The translations under genes and the position numbers were made by a program. Of a stretch of DNA of 42,949 bases, positions 8,076-16,968 are shown one piece after another. The number at the start of each line of letters is the position of its first letter. Position 1 is the first letter of the stretch. The notes under the pieces are model-generated. The model made no database searches. It worked only from the letters and a program-made list of their open reading frames with translations, and had not been told where the DNA came from. The DNA is taken from contig CAMCWS010000005.1 of assembly GCA_945882755.1 (NCBI GenBank), positions 1-42,949 on the forward strand. The letters are read 5' to 3'. Origin of the DNA: Bordetella parapertussis (lineage in GTDB: Bacteria; Pseudomonadota; Gammaproteobacteria; Burkholderiales; Burkholderiaceae_C).

Positions 8076-9083
8076 TCAGTTGATGGGGTCCCATGCCTCT
8101 AACCATTTCACAAAACGCTCCAGACCGGCATCCAAAGGGGTCTCGCGCCAGCTTCCAAGCATTTCCACCAATCGATCTTCACTGGCGCAGGTCAAGGGCA
8201 CATCAGCTACCTGCATGGGCGCGTACTCGATGATGGGTTGACGCTTCAAATGACCTGCCAGCAATTCAATGAAGGCGTTGACTTCAACCGGGCGCTGATG
8301 GCCCATGTTCACAATCTGGGCCGCTTGCACCAACTGCGGACTAGCGACCAAACCCACAATGGCTTCCACAATGTCATCCACATAGGTGAAATCGCGACGC
8401 AGTTTTCCCTCGCCAAAGACCTTGATGGGCAGGCCTCGGCGAATATTTTGGGCAAACATGAACGGTGCCATGTCGGTTCTGCCCCAAGGTCCGTAGACGG
8501 TAAAAAACCGCATACCCAGCGATGCCATGCCGTACTGCGAGTGATAGGCATAGGCCATCATTTCATTGGCCATTTTGGTGGCGGCATAAAACGACTGAGG
8601 TTGGTCGGTACGGTCTGTTTCTAAGAAAGGGACTTGGCTGCGCATACCGTAAACGCTGGAGGAGCTGGCGTACAAAAGTCGAGGGACGTGCAAACGATGA
8701 CACGCGTCCAAGACATGGGAGAAACCCACCAGATTGGGTGTGACAAAATCCATGGGCGCTTGCATCGAATGCCTGACACCTGCCTGCGCTGCCAGATGCA
8801 CCACCGTGTCGGGTTGCCACTGCGCCACCACTGAAGCAAAGGCATCTGTTTGCCCTATATCGATTTGAAAATACTTCACGCCCAATTGGGTGACACATGC
8901 CGCAAGACGTTCTTTGCGCAAACGTGCCAACAGCGGGTCTGCTGCATCAACGGCCCCACCCATGCCGGTAGCCGGGTCAACTTTGTCGCAGCCGGCCACG
9001 TCGTAGCCCAAGGCGTGCAGGCTTTTCACCAAGTGTGAACCTATGAAGCCCGCCACACCTGTTACCAATACTTTTTTGCTCAT
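8076..9083 (-). CDS. NAD-dependent UDP-glucuronate 4-epimerase (LspL-like)
   Basis: A 335-residue extended SDR enzyme. It has the Rossmann GxxGxxG (TGVAGFIG, residues 8-15), HLAAQAGVR (97-104), ASSSSVYG (139-146), the catalytic Tyr-Lys pair in YAATK (Y166, K170) and RFFTVYGPWGRTDMA. This combination is that of UDP-glucuronate 4-epimerases, which make UDP-galacturonate. I prefer the ATG at 9083; an in-frame TTG at 9092 would add three residues and neither has a strong ribosome site. It is divergent from the glycolipid operon that starts 47 bases away. UDP-GalA would be a natural sugar donor for the GT2 and GT39 enzymes there. A related 4-epimerase specificity cannot be excluded. Confidence 0.85.
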   Translation of the reverse strand: MSKKVLVTGVAGFIGSHLVKSLHALGYDVAGCDKVDPATGMGGAVDAADPLLARLRKERLAACVTQLGVKYFQIDIGQTDAFASVVAQWQPDTVVHLAAQAGVRHSMQAPMDFVTPNLVGFSHVLDACHRLHVPRLLYASSSSVYGMRSQVPFLETDRTDQPQSFYAATKMANEMMAYAYHSQYGMASLGMRFFTVYGPWGRTDMAPFMFAQNIRRGLPIKVFGEGKLRRDFTYVDDIVEAIVGLVASPQLVQAAQIVNMGHQRPVEVNAFIELLAGHLKRQPIIEYAPMQVADVPLTCASEDRLVEMLGSWRETPLDAGLERFVKWLEAWDPIN

Positions 9084-9130
9084 GTCATTCAATCGTTGGT
9101 ATTCATTGTTTGATAAGGCTCGTTACCGTT

Positions 9131-9949
9131 ATGCGCCCGCTGTTTAGCTCAATCCCGCGGGTGTCAGCAAGAAGCCAGTCGATCGCACTGGCTTTGGCCA
9201 CACTTTTGTTGCTGTTGGCTTGGGCGCTTTGGCGCTCAGATTGGAACCGTGAAGCCATGCTGGCGGTACACGCCACCGCTATGGGGCCTGCATGGCTTTG
9301 GATATTTATCACCCAAGGGGGCGACGCTGCGGTGGTGCTGCTCTTGTTGCTGGCGGTTGGCAGATCGTCTCGCCAAGGGGCGGCTTTGGCCATCAAAGGA
9401 TTCTTGATCGGCTCTGTGGTCTCGCCTGCCCTGAAGGCATGGTTCTCTATACAGAGGCCTTTGTCAGCCTTAGACCCCACACTGCTCAACCCGATGGGCA
9501 ACCCGCCAGCATCTGCCAACTCCATGCCTTCTGGACACGCCTTGGCGGCGTCAACCTTGGTCTGCCTGATCGTGCTCATGTACCCCTCACTTTTGCGCCG
9601 CAAGGCCTTGCTGTTCACCCTGATTTTAGGTGGCTTGGTGGTGGCCTTCTCTAGGGTGGTGGTGGGAGCCCATTGGCCAGCGGATGTGATCGCAGGCCTA
9701 GGGCTTGGCATATGGATCGCTTGGTTGGCGCAACGCTTGGAATGGTGGTGGTCTTGGACGCCGTATTTGTCTGCGCGTTCAGGCAACTGGCTGTTGCTCA
9801 TTTTGGAAATAGGCTTGGTCATCTATGTGATGGTCACCGCCCCGCCTGAAGTCGCCGCCAAGCTCGCCATGGGCTTGGTGGCAGTCATCGGATTGCTCAG
9901 CGCTGTGAGCCGTTTCTTGGGTTTGCAGCAACAAAGGTCGCAGGGATGA
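9131..9949 (+). CDS. PAP2-family membrane phosphatase
   Basis: A 272-residue polytopic membrane protein with all three type 2 phosphatidic acid phosphatase motifs: KxxxxxxRP (K102 to P110), PSGH (133-136) and SRxxxxxHxxxD (S174, H181, D185). These enzymes remove phosphate from lipid phosphates such as undecaprenyl diphosphate, PGP or lipid A. The genomic setting favours lipid A or carrier-lipid dephosphorylation. The ATG at 9131 is preferred over an in-frame TTG at 9110 because no ribosome site precedes the TTG; an AAGG lies 12 bases before the ATG. Two or three extra helices follow the catalytic region. The stop overlaps the next gene (ATGA). Confidence 0.88.
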   Translation: MRPLFSSIPRVSARSQSIALALATLLLLLAWALWRSDWNREAMLAVHATAMGPAWLWIFITQGGDAAVVLLLLLAVGRSSRQGAALAIKGFLIGSVVSPALKAWFSIQRPLSALDPTLLNPMGNPPASANSMPSGHALAASTLVCLIVLMYPSLLRRKALLFTLILGGLVVAFSRVVVGAHWPADVIAGLGLGIWIAWLAQRLEWWWSWTPYLSARSGNWLLLILEIGLVIYVMVTAPPEVAAKLAMGLVAVIGLLSAVSRFLGLQQQRSQG

Positions 9950-10866
9950 CTTCGCCGCAGCCACTGAAAAAATGGTCAAAGTTGATACTGGGTTGGAGCC
10001 TAGGGGGCTTGTTGCTGTTTTGGTTGCTGCGCTATGTAGATGCCTCTGGCCTGATGCAAAGCGCGGCGCAGTTGCCTGCATGGTTATGGCTGGCTTGCAC
10101 GCTGCTGTGGTTGCTGAGTTTTGTGTTGCGCGGTCGTCGGGTGCAACAAGAGTGGCAGTGGCGCAGGCCGGTCAGTTTGCTGACTGCCATCCGCTTGGTG
10201 CTGTTGCACAACGCAGCGGTGCTGGTCTTGCCCTTCAGAGCTGGCGAAGCGGGTTACCCCTTGCTGGTCAAGCAGGTTTTCGCTGCACCTTTGGGTCAAT
10301 CATTGCGAAGTTTGATGTGGCTGCGCATTCAAGATGCCGGTGTTTTGGGCTTGCTGTTGGTGTGGCTGTGGCCTGGTCTTCATTGGGGCTGGCCAGTACT
10401 TTGCAGCTGCGTGCTTTTGGGCTTGGTCATGTTGCCAGCCCATTACTGGCTTTGGCTGCTGAATCGTCGCAGCGCATGGGCACGGGTATTGCGTAGTCTG
10501 CTGCACCGCAGAGCCCCGCGCAGCGCATGGCTGCTGTCGCTTGGCAACTGGGTCTGCAAGTTGTGCGTGGTGGCCATCTTGCTGTCTTCGCTTTTGGCCA
10601 TTCCAATGAAGGCTGCGTTTCAAGGCGCATTGGGCGGCGAATGGGCTGGTTTATTGCCTTTGCAAGGTCCAGCAGGACTGGGAACTTACGAAGCAGGTGT
10701 TTGGCTGGCTGCTGGCATCAAAGATGCCGCTGTGGCCGCCCAATTACCCGCTGCTGCCCTGCTGGTCCATGTTTTTTGTCTGGCGGTGTCATTGGGTGCG
10801 GCCTTGCTGGCATGGGCAGTTTTAAGCTGGCCACAACCCGCCCCTGCGAATGGCGACAATAGCTGA
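9946..10866 (+). CDS. Flippase-like integral membrane protein (LPG synthase TM / UPF0104 family)
   Basis: A 306-residue protein with about eight hydrophobic helices. The motif VLPFRAGEAGYPLLVKQ (about residues 89-105) and the late QGPAGLGTYEAGVW segment match the lysylphosphatidylglycerol-synthase transmembrane domain family (UPF0104, AglD-like), where P-x-R-x-G-E and G-x-G-x-x-E are conserved. The catalytic aminoacyl-transferase domain of MprF is missing, so this is the stand-alone membrane version, often found beside glycosyltransferases and thought to move lipid-linked sugars. It overlaps the PAP2 gene by 4 bases and its stop directly abuts the ATG of the GT2 gene. Substrate unknown. Confidence 0.75.
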   Translation: MTSPQPLKKWSKLILGWSLGGLLLFWLLRYVDASGLMQSAAQLPAWLWLACTLLWLLSFVLRGRRVQQEWQWRRPVSLLTAIRLVLLHNAAVLVLPFRAGEAGYPLLVKQVFAAPLGQSLRSLMWLRIQDAGVLGLLLVWLWPGLHWGWPVLCSCVLLGLVMLPAHYWLWLLNRRSAWARVLRSLLHRRAPRSAWLLSLGNWVCKLCVVAILLSSLLAIPMKAAFQGALGGEWAGLLPLQGPAGLGTYEAGVWLAAGIKDAAVAAQLPAAALLVHVFCLAVSLGAALLAWAVLSWPQPAPANGDNS

Positions 10867-11883
10867 ATGACTCTCTCGACCATACCCAACCGAATTCCTG
10901 CCCACCGTTTATCAGTGGTGGTGCCGATGTACAACGAAGTTGAACTTGCCGCCGATCTGATCAACGCGGTGCAAGCTGCGCTCAGCGACTACCCATGGCC
11001 TTGGGAGTTGGTCATCGTCGATGACGGCAGCACCGACGGCACCTGGTTTCGCTTAAGCCAACACGCCGCTGAGGTGGGGCCGCATATCCGCGCTTTGCGT
11101 CTGCAACGCAATTTCCGCCAAACCGCCGCCATGCAAGCGGGCATCGATTGCGCCCGAGGCGACGTGATCGTCACCATGGACGGCGACTTGCAAAACGACC
11201 CACGTGACATTCCCATGCTGGTGGAGCGCCTCTTGGTTGAGGACAAAGACATCGTGGCAGGCTGGCGGCAAAACCGCCAAGATGGTTTTTTCTTGCGCAA
11301 GATCCCTTCTTTCTTTGCCAACCGCCTGATTCGCAAAGTCAGCGGCTTGAACTTCAAAGACTTGGGCTGCAGCTTGAAAGCCTTTCGCGCACCAGTGCTG
11401 CGCAAGATTCGCCTGTATGGCGAGATGCACCGATTTATTCCGGCTTGGCTCTCGACTGTCACCTCAGCGGAGCGCATGGCCGAGATGCCGGTGCGTCACC
11501 ACGCACGTACCAAGGGCCAATCTAAATACGGCATTTCACGCACCCTGCGGGTGATCGTGGACTTGTTGTCCATCCATTATTTTTTGCGCTTTGGTACCCG
11601 TCCAGGTCACTTCTTTGGCGGCATTGGCTTGGCGGTGCTGTCTGTGGGTATGGGCATCTTGGTGTATTTGATGGCACTGAAATTCATGGGCGAATCCATC
11701 GGCACACGCCCCTTGATGTTTGTCGGTTTTTTCTGTGTGCTGGGCGGCTTGCAGTTCCTCACCACCGGCGTGTTGGCCGAGTTGCTGATGCGCACCTACT
11801 ACGAAGGCGGCAAAGCGCAGGCCTACCATTTGGTGGATGCGCCTACGCCTCAACACAACGAGGGCTGGCATGGCAGGGTCTGA
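10867..11883 (+). CDS. Polyprenyl-phosphate glycosyltransferase, GT2 family (ArnC/DPM1-like)
   Basis: A 338-residue membrane-anchored GT2 enzyme. The nucleotide-sugar site is shown by SVVVPMYNE (16-24), VIVDDGSTDGT (49-59) and the DxD in MDGDLQNDP (D105, D107). After the catalytic domain, two C-terminal helices (about 245-270 and 285-315) anchor it, as in ArnC, GtrB and RgtE. Such enzymes load a sugar from a nucleotide donor onto undecaprenyl or dodecaprenyl phosphate at the cytoplasmic face. It sits directly after the flippase-like gene and overlaps the first GT39 gene, so it most likely supplies the lipid-linked donor for those transferases. Confidence 0.88.
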   Translation: MTLSTIPNRIPAHRLSVVVPMYNEVELAADLINAVQAALSDYPWPWELVIVDDGSTDGTWFRLSQHAAEVGPHIRALRLQRNFRQTAAMQAGIDCARGDVIVTMDGDLQNDPRDIPMLVERLLVEDKDIVAGWRQNRQDGFFLRKIPSFFANRLIRKVSGLNFKDLGCSLKAFRAPVLRKIRLYGEMHRFIPAWLSTVTSAERMAEMPVRHHARTKGQSKYGISRTLRVIVDLLSIHYFLRFGTRPGHFFGGIGLAVLSVGMGILVYLMALKFMGESIGTRPLMFVGFFCVLGGLQFLTTGVLAELLMRTYYEGGKAQAYHLVDAPTPQHNEGWHGRV

Positions 11884-13438
11884 AGCACCCGTCAGTCGCA
11901 GTTGGACGTTTGTAGCCGCCTTTTTATTGCTAGGCTATTTTTTACTGGGCCTAGGCCAAAGCCTGTTGTTTGATGTGGACGAAGGGGCTTTTTCCGAAGC
12001 CACCCGGGAAATGGTGGTCAGTGGCGATTGGGGCCATACCACCCTCAATGGCACTGACCGATTTGACAAACCCATAGGCGTGTATTGGCTGCAAGCCCTT
12101 AGCGTGAAAGTTTTCGGCGTCAACGAATTTGCCTTGCGACTGCCTTCTGCACTGGCCGCTTGGGCTGCTTGTTTGGCGTTGGCACTAACCGCCTACCAAG
12201 CTTGGGGGCCCCGCGCTGCCATGCTGGCTGCCATGGTCTTTGCCAGCAGTTTGGGGCCTTGGGCCATGGCACGTACCGCCACGGCAGATGCCTTGCTGGG
12301 TCTGTGGTTGATGCTTTCTGCGCTGGACTTGTGGCGCTACCTCTGCAACAACGACCGACGTGCGCTCAGGCGTTTAGCCTTGTGGATGGCCTTGGGGGTA
12401 CTCACCAAGGGACCGGTGGCTGTGCTGATTCCAGCGGCCGTGCTGGCTCTTTGGCAATGGTGGGGGTCTGCGCCAGGTTTGGTGCTGAGGACCTTGCGCG
12501 ATGGCTGGTCTTGGCTGATTTTCAGTGTGGTGGCAGGGCCTTGGTATATCTATGCGTGGTTGCGCCACGGGGACGCATTTATCCAAGGTTTTTTCCTGCG
12601 CCACAACCTTGACCGCTTCAGCGCCCCCATGGAAGGGCATGGCGGTGGTTGGCTTTATTTTGTGTTGGTCTTGCCTTTGCTGTGGATGCCTTGGACGCCA
12701 CTGGTTCTCAGTTTGGGAATGCGTTGGAAACCACTGTGGCAGACACCCATCTTGCGCTTTGCCTTGCTATGGGCGGGTTTTGTGGTGGTGTTTTTTTCCT
12801 TGTCAGCTACCAAGTTGCCGCACTATGTCTTGTATGCCGCGCCAGGCGTGGTGCTCTTGTTGACCTATGCTGGCCTGCATGCCAGCAACCGTTGGTGGTG
12901 GGCATGTGCAGTTTTGTTGACGGCTTGGATGGCACTGCTGCTGACGCTACCTGAGGTTTTGCGTGACCACCCCGAGTGGATAGGTGACAGTCTTTACCGC
13001 AGCTTGATACAAACTTCTAACGCACCCCACTTTTTGCGCTCCATCAGCGCAGCGGTATTGATGGTCCAAGTTGTTTGGTTGGTTTCCAGCCGGTTTTTAC
13101 CTGCACCGCTTCAGTTGCCGCGCTTTGGTTTGCTGGCCATGGGGGGGAGCGCTGTATTGGCCTTGGGTGTGTTGCCTTGGTGGAGCCAGACCTTGCAAGG
13201 ACCGGTGCATGGCTTGGCCGCAAAGGCGTTAAGTCAACCGGCGGTGCAGTGGGGGGTGCATTTCCCTTCTTTTGCGCTGTACCGGCAAAGCCCTGCGCCA
13301 CGACGCGCCCCACAAGAAGGCGAGTTGGCCTTGGTTCGCACCGATAAACCCACGTGGCCTCAAGATTGGCCTGTGGTTGCTAGCGAGCGAGGTTTTGCAT
13401 TGGTTCGTAGACCTGCAGGGTCCGAACTTGCGCCTTGA
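11870..13438 (+). CDS. GT39-family (ArnT-like) lipid-linked sugar transferase
   Basis: A 522-residue polytopic protein. The first periplasmic loop carries LLFDVDEGAFSEATREM (33-48) with the acidic pair expected for metal and donor binding, then DRFDKPIGVYWLQ (63-75). This pattern is that of ArnT, which moves 4-amino-arabinose from undecaprenyl phosphate onto lipid A, and of related GT39/GT83 transferases. About eleven helices follow, with a short soluble C-terminal part. The start at 11870 is supported by GAGGG five bases upstream and by overlap with the GT2 stop; an earlier in-frame ATG at 11837 lies deep inside the GT2 gene. Which sugar it transfers is not visible from sequence. Confidence 0.85.
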   Translation: MAGSEAPVSRSWTFVAAFLLLGYFLLGLGQSLLFDVDEGAFSEATREMVVSGDWGHTTLNGTDRFDKPIGVYWLQALSVKVFGVNEFALRLPSALAAWAACLALALTAYQAWGPRAAMLAAMVFASSLGPWAMARTATADALLGLWLMLSALDLWRYLCNNDRRALRRLALWMALGVLTKGPVAVLIPAAVLALWQWWGSAPGLVLRTLRDGWSWLIFSVVAGPWYIYAWLRHGDAFIQGFFLRHNLDRFSAPMEGHGGGWLYFVLVLPLLWMPWTPLVLSLGMRWKPLWQTPILRFALLWAGFVVVFFSLSATKLPHYVLYAAPGVVLLLTYAGLHASNRWWWACAVLLTAWMALLLTLPEVLRDHPEWIGDSLYRSLIQTSNAPHFLRSISAAVLMVQVVWLVSSRFLPAPLQLPRFGLLAMGGSAVLALGVLPWWSQTLQGPVHGLAAKALSQPAVQWGVHFPSFALYRQSPAPRRAPQEGELALVRTDKPTWPQDWPVVASERGFALVRRPAGSELAP

Positions 13439-13456
13439 AAATGGGCAGCCCCCTAC

Positions 13457-15007
13457 ATGACTGAACCTCGTCCTTCTTACCAAACGTCCTCGCCTTGGCG
13501 CTGGCAAGCATGGGCATTGCTTTTTTTGCTGCTACCAGGTTTATGGCTGCTGCGCCTGTTCACTGCCTCTCACAGTGGGGCTGGCTTGTTTGTCGACGAA
13601 GCCCAGTACTGGGAATGGAGCCGCGAGCTGGCTTGGGGGTTTTATTCCAAACCCCCTTTCTTATCTTTCTTGATCCAGTGGTCGGTTTGGGTGGCAGGCG
13701 ACAGCACAACCGGTGTGCGCTGGTTGGTGCAACTGTGTTGGGCAGTGGTGCCTTTGGTGCTGTGGCGATTGGGTTGGGAGATGCAGCGCGACAGTCAACA
13801 GCCTATGGCATCGCCTCATGCTGTGGGCGCTTGGGCTGCTGTGCTGTTTGCCAGCAGCTTGGCAAGTGGCGTGCTGGGACAAGTGGCCACCACCGACGGA
13901 CCGCTGGTGCTGTTTTGGTCCTTGCAACTGTGGCTGGTCTGGCGTGCAATGGCGCAGCCCTTGCGCTGGTCTCGATGGCTATGGGTTGGCGCTGTACTGG
14001 CCTTGGGAGTGTTGTCCAAGTACACCATGTCGGCTGTTTTGGCGAGTTGGGTGGTGTGGTGGTGGTTTGGCCACAGAAGCGTTGCTGTTAGCAAAGGCAT
14101 GGCGTTGGCCGCCGGTTTGGCCGCCTTGGCCTTGTTACCGCATCTGGCTTGGAACCACGCACACGATTGGCCCACCTTGAAACACACCGCCGATTTGTTG
14201 TCCGGCGGCAGCGCTTCTTCTGGCTCGTTCTTTGCCAAATTATTGCCTCGCCTTCTTGAATACATTGGCTCTCAGGCCTTGCTAGCAGGTCCTGTTTTTC
14301 TTTTGGTGTCTATGGTGGCTGTCATGCGCCTATGGATCAAGCCAACCAGCCCTCCTCTGAACTTTTCCACCCGCCCGGCCTTGTGGGCGTGGCATGGCAG
14401 CTGGCCTTTGTGGGCCATTGGTGGTCTGCAAGCCATGCAAGGCACGGCGCAAATCAATTGGCCAGCACCGGCCTTGCTGGGCGCCTCTGTGGCATTGGGT
14501 TGGCTATTGGCGTCTCGACCCGCACCATGGCGCTGGCGCGAGCCAGTGGCAGTGCTTCTCATGGCCAGTTTTTTATCAACGGCTTTGTCGTTGGGGGGAG
14601 ATTGGCGTGCTCGTTTGGGGCTGCCTGTCCAAAAATCCAAATGGGACTTGTGGGGCCGTGCGAGGGGCTGGGAAGAAGCTTTGCTGCAGTTCCAGCCCTT
14701 GGTGGCGTCCCACCCTGACGCAACATTGGTCGCCCTTGACCGCACGCTCATCATTCACGCTGCCTACACGTGGCGAGCTCAAAAAGTCATGGCCTTGAGT
14801 TGGCAACAAACACCACACCCCTTGCACCATTACGATTTACTTTACCGTTTTGACCCCGCCCAGCACCAAGGGCCGGTTTTGCTGTTGGTGATGGGAGAGT
14901 TACCTGGTTTTGTGCGTGAGCGTTACAAGCAGGTTGAGCTTTTGTCAGATCCTGCCCCCACTGGGCGACCGCTGTTTTTGTGGCTATTGAAAGAGCCTCA
15001 ACCATGA
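13457..15007 (+). CDS. Second GT39-family glycosyltransferase
   Basis: A 516-residue polytopic protein. After a first helix (about 17-37) it shows GLFVDEAQYWEWSRELAWG and YSKPPFLSFLIQW, the usual first-loop signature of GT39 dolichyl- or undecaprenyl-phosphate-sugar transferases. It is clearly different from the preceding GT39 protein (VDEAQYW versus DVDEGAF), so it is not a recent duplicate and may add a different sugar or use a different acceptor. It starts 18 bases after its neighbour, and its stop overlaps the next PAP2 gene by ATGA. Confidence 0.83.
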   Translation: MTEPRPSYQTSSPWRWQAWALLFLLLPGLWLLRLFTASHSGAGLFVDEAQYWEWSRELAWGFYSKPPFLSFLIQWSVWVAGDSTTGVRWLVQLCWAVVPLVLWRLGWEMQRDSQQPMASPHAVGAWAAVLFASSLASGVLGQVATTDGPLVLFWSLQLWLVWRAMAQPLRWSRWLWVGAVLALGVLSKYTMSAVLASWVVWWWFGHRSVAVSKGMALAAGLAALALLPHLAWNHAHDWPTLKHTADLLSGGSASSGSFFAKLLPRLLEYIGSQALLAGPVFLLVSMVAVMRLWIKPTSPPLNFSTRPALWAWHGSWPLWAIGGLQAMQGTAQINWPAPALLGASVALGWLLASRPAPWRWREPVAVLLMASFLSTALSLGGDWRARLGLPVQKSKWDLWGRARGWEEALLQFQPLVASHPDATLVALDRTLIIHAAYTWRAQKVMALSWQQTPHPLHHYDLLYRFDPAQHQGPVLLLVMGELPGFVRERYKQVELLSDPAPTGRPLFLWLLKEPQP

Positions 15008-15717
15008 AAGCTCGGCTGAGCGAAGCATGGGTAGGCGGCATGGGCCTGGGTTTATCCGTGCTGGTATTCACCCTGTGGCCAACGCTTGATCTGCAGATTT
15101 CCTTGGTATTTTTTGACATGCCAAGTGCCACGTTTCCAGCCAACAAGCTACCTTGGGTGCATGCGGTTTATGTGGCCACGCCATGGGTGGGCCGGGCGGC
15201 GTTCGTGCTGTTTTGCTTGGGTTTGTTGTATCTGAAAATACGCCCACAAGCTCAAATGTTGGGTTTACAAAGACGTTTGCTTGCATGGGTACTCATGGCG
15301 GTTGTGGGCTTGGGCGTGGTGGTGGACTGGGGATTGAAAAACAATGTGGGGCGTCCTCGCCCCGAGCAATTGCAACTGTTCGGCGCTGACAAACCTTTTG
15401 TCCCCGCGTTCCAATGGAGCACACACTGCGATGTCAACTGCAGCTTTGTCAGCGGCCATGCGGCGAGTGGATTCACCTTGATGGCTTGGGGCATGTGGGC
15501 GGGTTGGCGGCGGCGTCAAAAGTTCTTGCTAATGGGTATGGTTGCTGGTGCAGGTATTGGTGCAGTCAGGGTCGTCCAAGGCGGTCATTTTTTCAGCGAT
15601 GTGGTTTTTTCGGGCTGGGCTGTTTGGCTCACCTATCTGTTGATTCGCTACATCTGGTTGTTGCTGCGCCTACGCCGTTTGAAGGACTGCCAAAATACGG
15701 CTTCTTCTCTGAAATAA
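15004..15717 (+). CDS. Second PAP2-family phosphatase (LpxE/LpxF or PgpB type)
   Basis: A 237-residue membrane protein with the three PAP2 motifs: KNNVGRPRP (112-120), SFVSGHA (147-153) and RVVQGGHFFSD (R189, H195, D199). A Cys pair lies just before the second motif (HCDVNCSFVSGH, C142 and C146) and may form a periplasmic disulfide. The long first loop and the late Ser-Gly-His setting resemble lipid A phosphatases more than the first PAP2 protein does. The ATG at 15004 overlaps the preceding stop, which is the best start. It closes the operon. Removing a lipid A phosphate would free a position for sugar addition by the GT39 enzymes; that link is inference. Confidence 0.85.
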   Translation: MKARLSEAWVGGMGLGLSVLVFTLWPTLDLQISLVFFDMPSATFPANKLPWVHAVYVATPWVGRAAFVLFCLGLLYLKIRPQAQMLGLQRRLLAWVLMAVVGLGVVVDWGLKNNVGRPRPEQLQLFGADKPFVPAFQWSTHCDVNCSFVSGHAASGFTLMAWGMWAGWRRRQKFLLMGMVAGAGIGAVRVVQGGHFFSDVVFSGWAVWLTYLLIRYIWLLLRLRRLKDCQNTASSLK

Positions 15718-15774
15718 TCGCCAGCAGTCCTTAACGCAAGTTTTGTTCAACTATTAGAAAAATCACATCCCATC

Positions 15775-16527
15775 ATGGAACTCCTAACAGACCCCCAAAT
15801 GTGGGTGGCTTTGGCCACTTTAACCTTGCTAGAGTTGGTGCTGGGCATCGACAACATCATTTTCATTTCGATCTTGGTCAGCAAATTGCCCAAGGCGCAG
15901 CAGGAAATGGCGCGTCGCATTGGATTATTCATGGCGATGTTCATGCGCATCGCTTTGCTGCTTTTACTTTCAGTGATCATTGGCTTGGTCGAACCGCTGT
16001 TCACAGTCTGGGAGCAACCCTTTTCTGGGCGGGATTTGATTTTGCTTGCTGGCGGTTTGTTCCTTATTTGGAAAAGCACGGGTGAAATTCACCATTCGCT
16101 GGAAGGCGACGAGGCCCCCGCGAGTATGAATGCCAAAGCGAACCTGATGGCCATCATTGTGCAAATCATCATCATCGATTTGGTCTTTTCACTCGACTCC
16201 ATCATCACCGCCGTGGGCATGGTTGACGATGTGCGCATCATGATTGCGGCAGTGGTCATATCGCTGGGTTTGATGATGTTGTTTGCCAAGGGGATTGGCC
16301 AGTTTGTTGACGCTCACCCCTCTATCAAGATGCTGGCTTTGAGTTTTTTGGTGGTGGTCGGTGTGGTGCTGGTGGCCGAAGGGTTTGGCCACCATGTACC
16401 CAAAGGCTATATCTACTTTGGCATGGCTTTCTCCTTTGGCGTGGAAATGCTCAATATTCGCTTTCGCAAAAAACGCTCGAATGCTGTGCAACTTCGTCAA
16501 CCGACCATGCCAGGTGAAGATGACTGA
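15775..16527 (+). CDS. TerC-family integral membrane protein
   Basis: A 250-residue TerC-family protein (YgdQ-like form without CBS domains). It shows LELVLGIDNIIFISIL (19-34), with the conserved Glu and Asp that may bind metal, and the second family signature IIIIDLVFSLDSIITAVGM. Seven to eight helices are present. TerC relatives are linked to manganese export and to metallating exported proteins. It begins 57 bases after the PAP2 gene, in a gap without a clear terminator, so it may be separately transcribed. Its stop overlaps the following small gene by 8 bases. Confidence 0.9.
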   Translation: MELLTDPQMWVALATLTLLELVLGIDNIIFISILVSKLPKAQQEMARRIGLFMAMFMRIALLLLLSVIIGLVEPLFTVWEQPFSGRDLILLAGGLFLIWKSTGEIHHSLEGDEAPASMNAKANLMAIIVQIIIIDLVFSLDSIITAVGMVDDVRIMIAAVVISLGLMMLFAKGIGQFVDAHPSIKMLALSFLVVVGVVLVAEGFGHHVPKGYIYFGMAFSFGVEMLNIRFRKKRSNAVQLRQPTMPGEDD

Positions 16528-16939
16528 TGGTGTTTTGTCTCCATCTTGGGGGAGGGTCACGCTGCTGGTGTGTGCCTTGTGGCCAGCGCTTGGTTTAAGC
16601 CAAAGCGCTGGTTGTTTGCAAAGCTCCGCCTACTATGCTGAGTTTTACCAAGGCTTGTACACCATGCACCGGCATGGCTTAGATAGCTTTGCCAACGACT
16701 CAGCTGACCGACAGTTGTATTTTTTTCAGGTGCAGCGCAATGGCGACAAAATCGAGGCCAATCTGGTGAAAAGCGTAGAAGCAGACAACACTTTGTCGGC
16801 CAGCGATAAAAACAAACTCACGCAACTGCACCATGCGGTTGGACAGCGGTTTCGGGATATGGCGGCGACAGACGCCCAAAACGCTCAACCCAAAGACAGG
16901 ACCAGCGTTTTACGGTCGCTACAAGAAGCTTGTCTGTAA
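16520..16939 (+). CDS. Small secreted protein of unknown function
   Basis: A 139-residue protein with a signal peptide (hydrophobic RVTLLVCALWPALGL, cleavage near SQSAG). The mature part is helical and charged, with two Cys, one right after the signal and one two residues from the end. They could pair. I recognise no family. The start at 16520 has AGGTGA just upstream and overlaps the TerC stop, suggesting coupling; a longer open frame extends upstream inside TerC but would hide the signal peptide. Being coupled to TerC suggests a periplasmic metal- or export-related role, which is a guess. Confidence 0.6.
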   Translation: MTDGVLSPSWGRVTLLVCALWPALGLSQSAGCLQSSAYYAEFYQGLYTMHRHGLDSFANDSADRQLYFFQVQRNGDKIEANLVKSVEADNTLSASDKNKLTQLHHAVGQRFRDMAATDAQNAQPKDRTSVLRSLQEACL

Positions 16940-16968
16940 AAAACAGTTAGGCCATGCGTCCAAACAGA

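Noticed and set aside
11837..11869. Longer N-terminus for the first GT39 protein from ATG 11837
   Set aside because: The extra 11 residues lie fully within the GT2 gene and lack a ribosome site, while ATG 11870 has GAGGG at good spacing.
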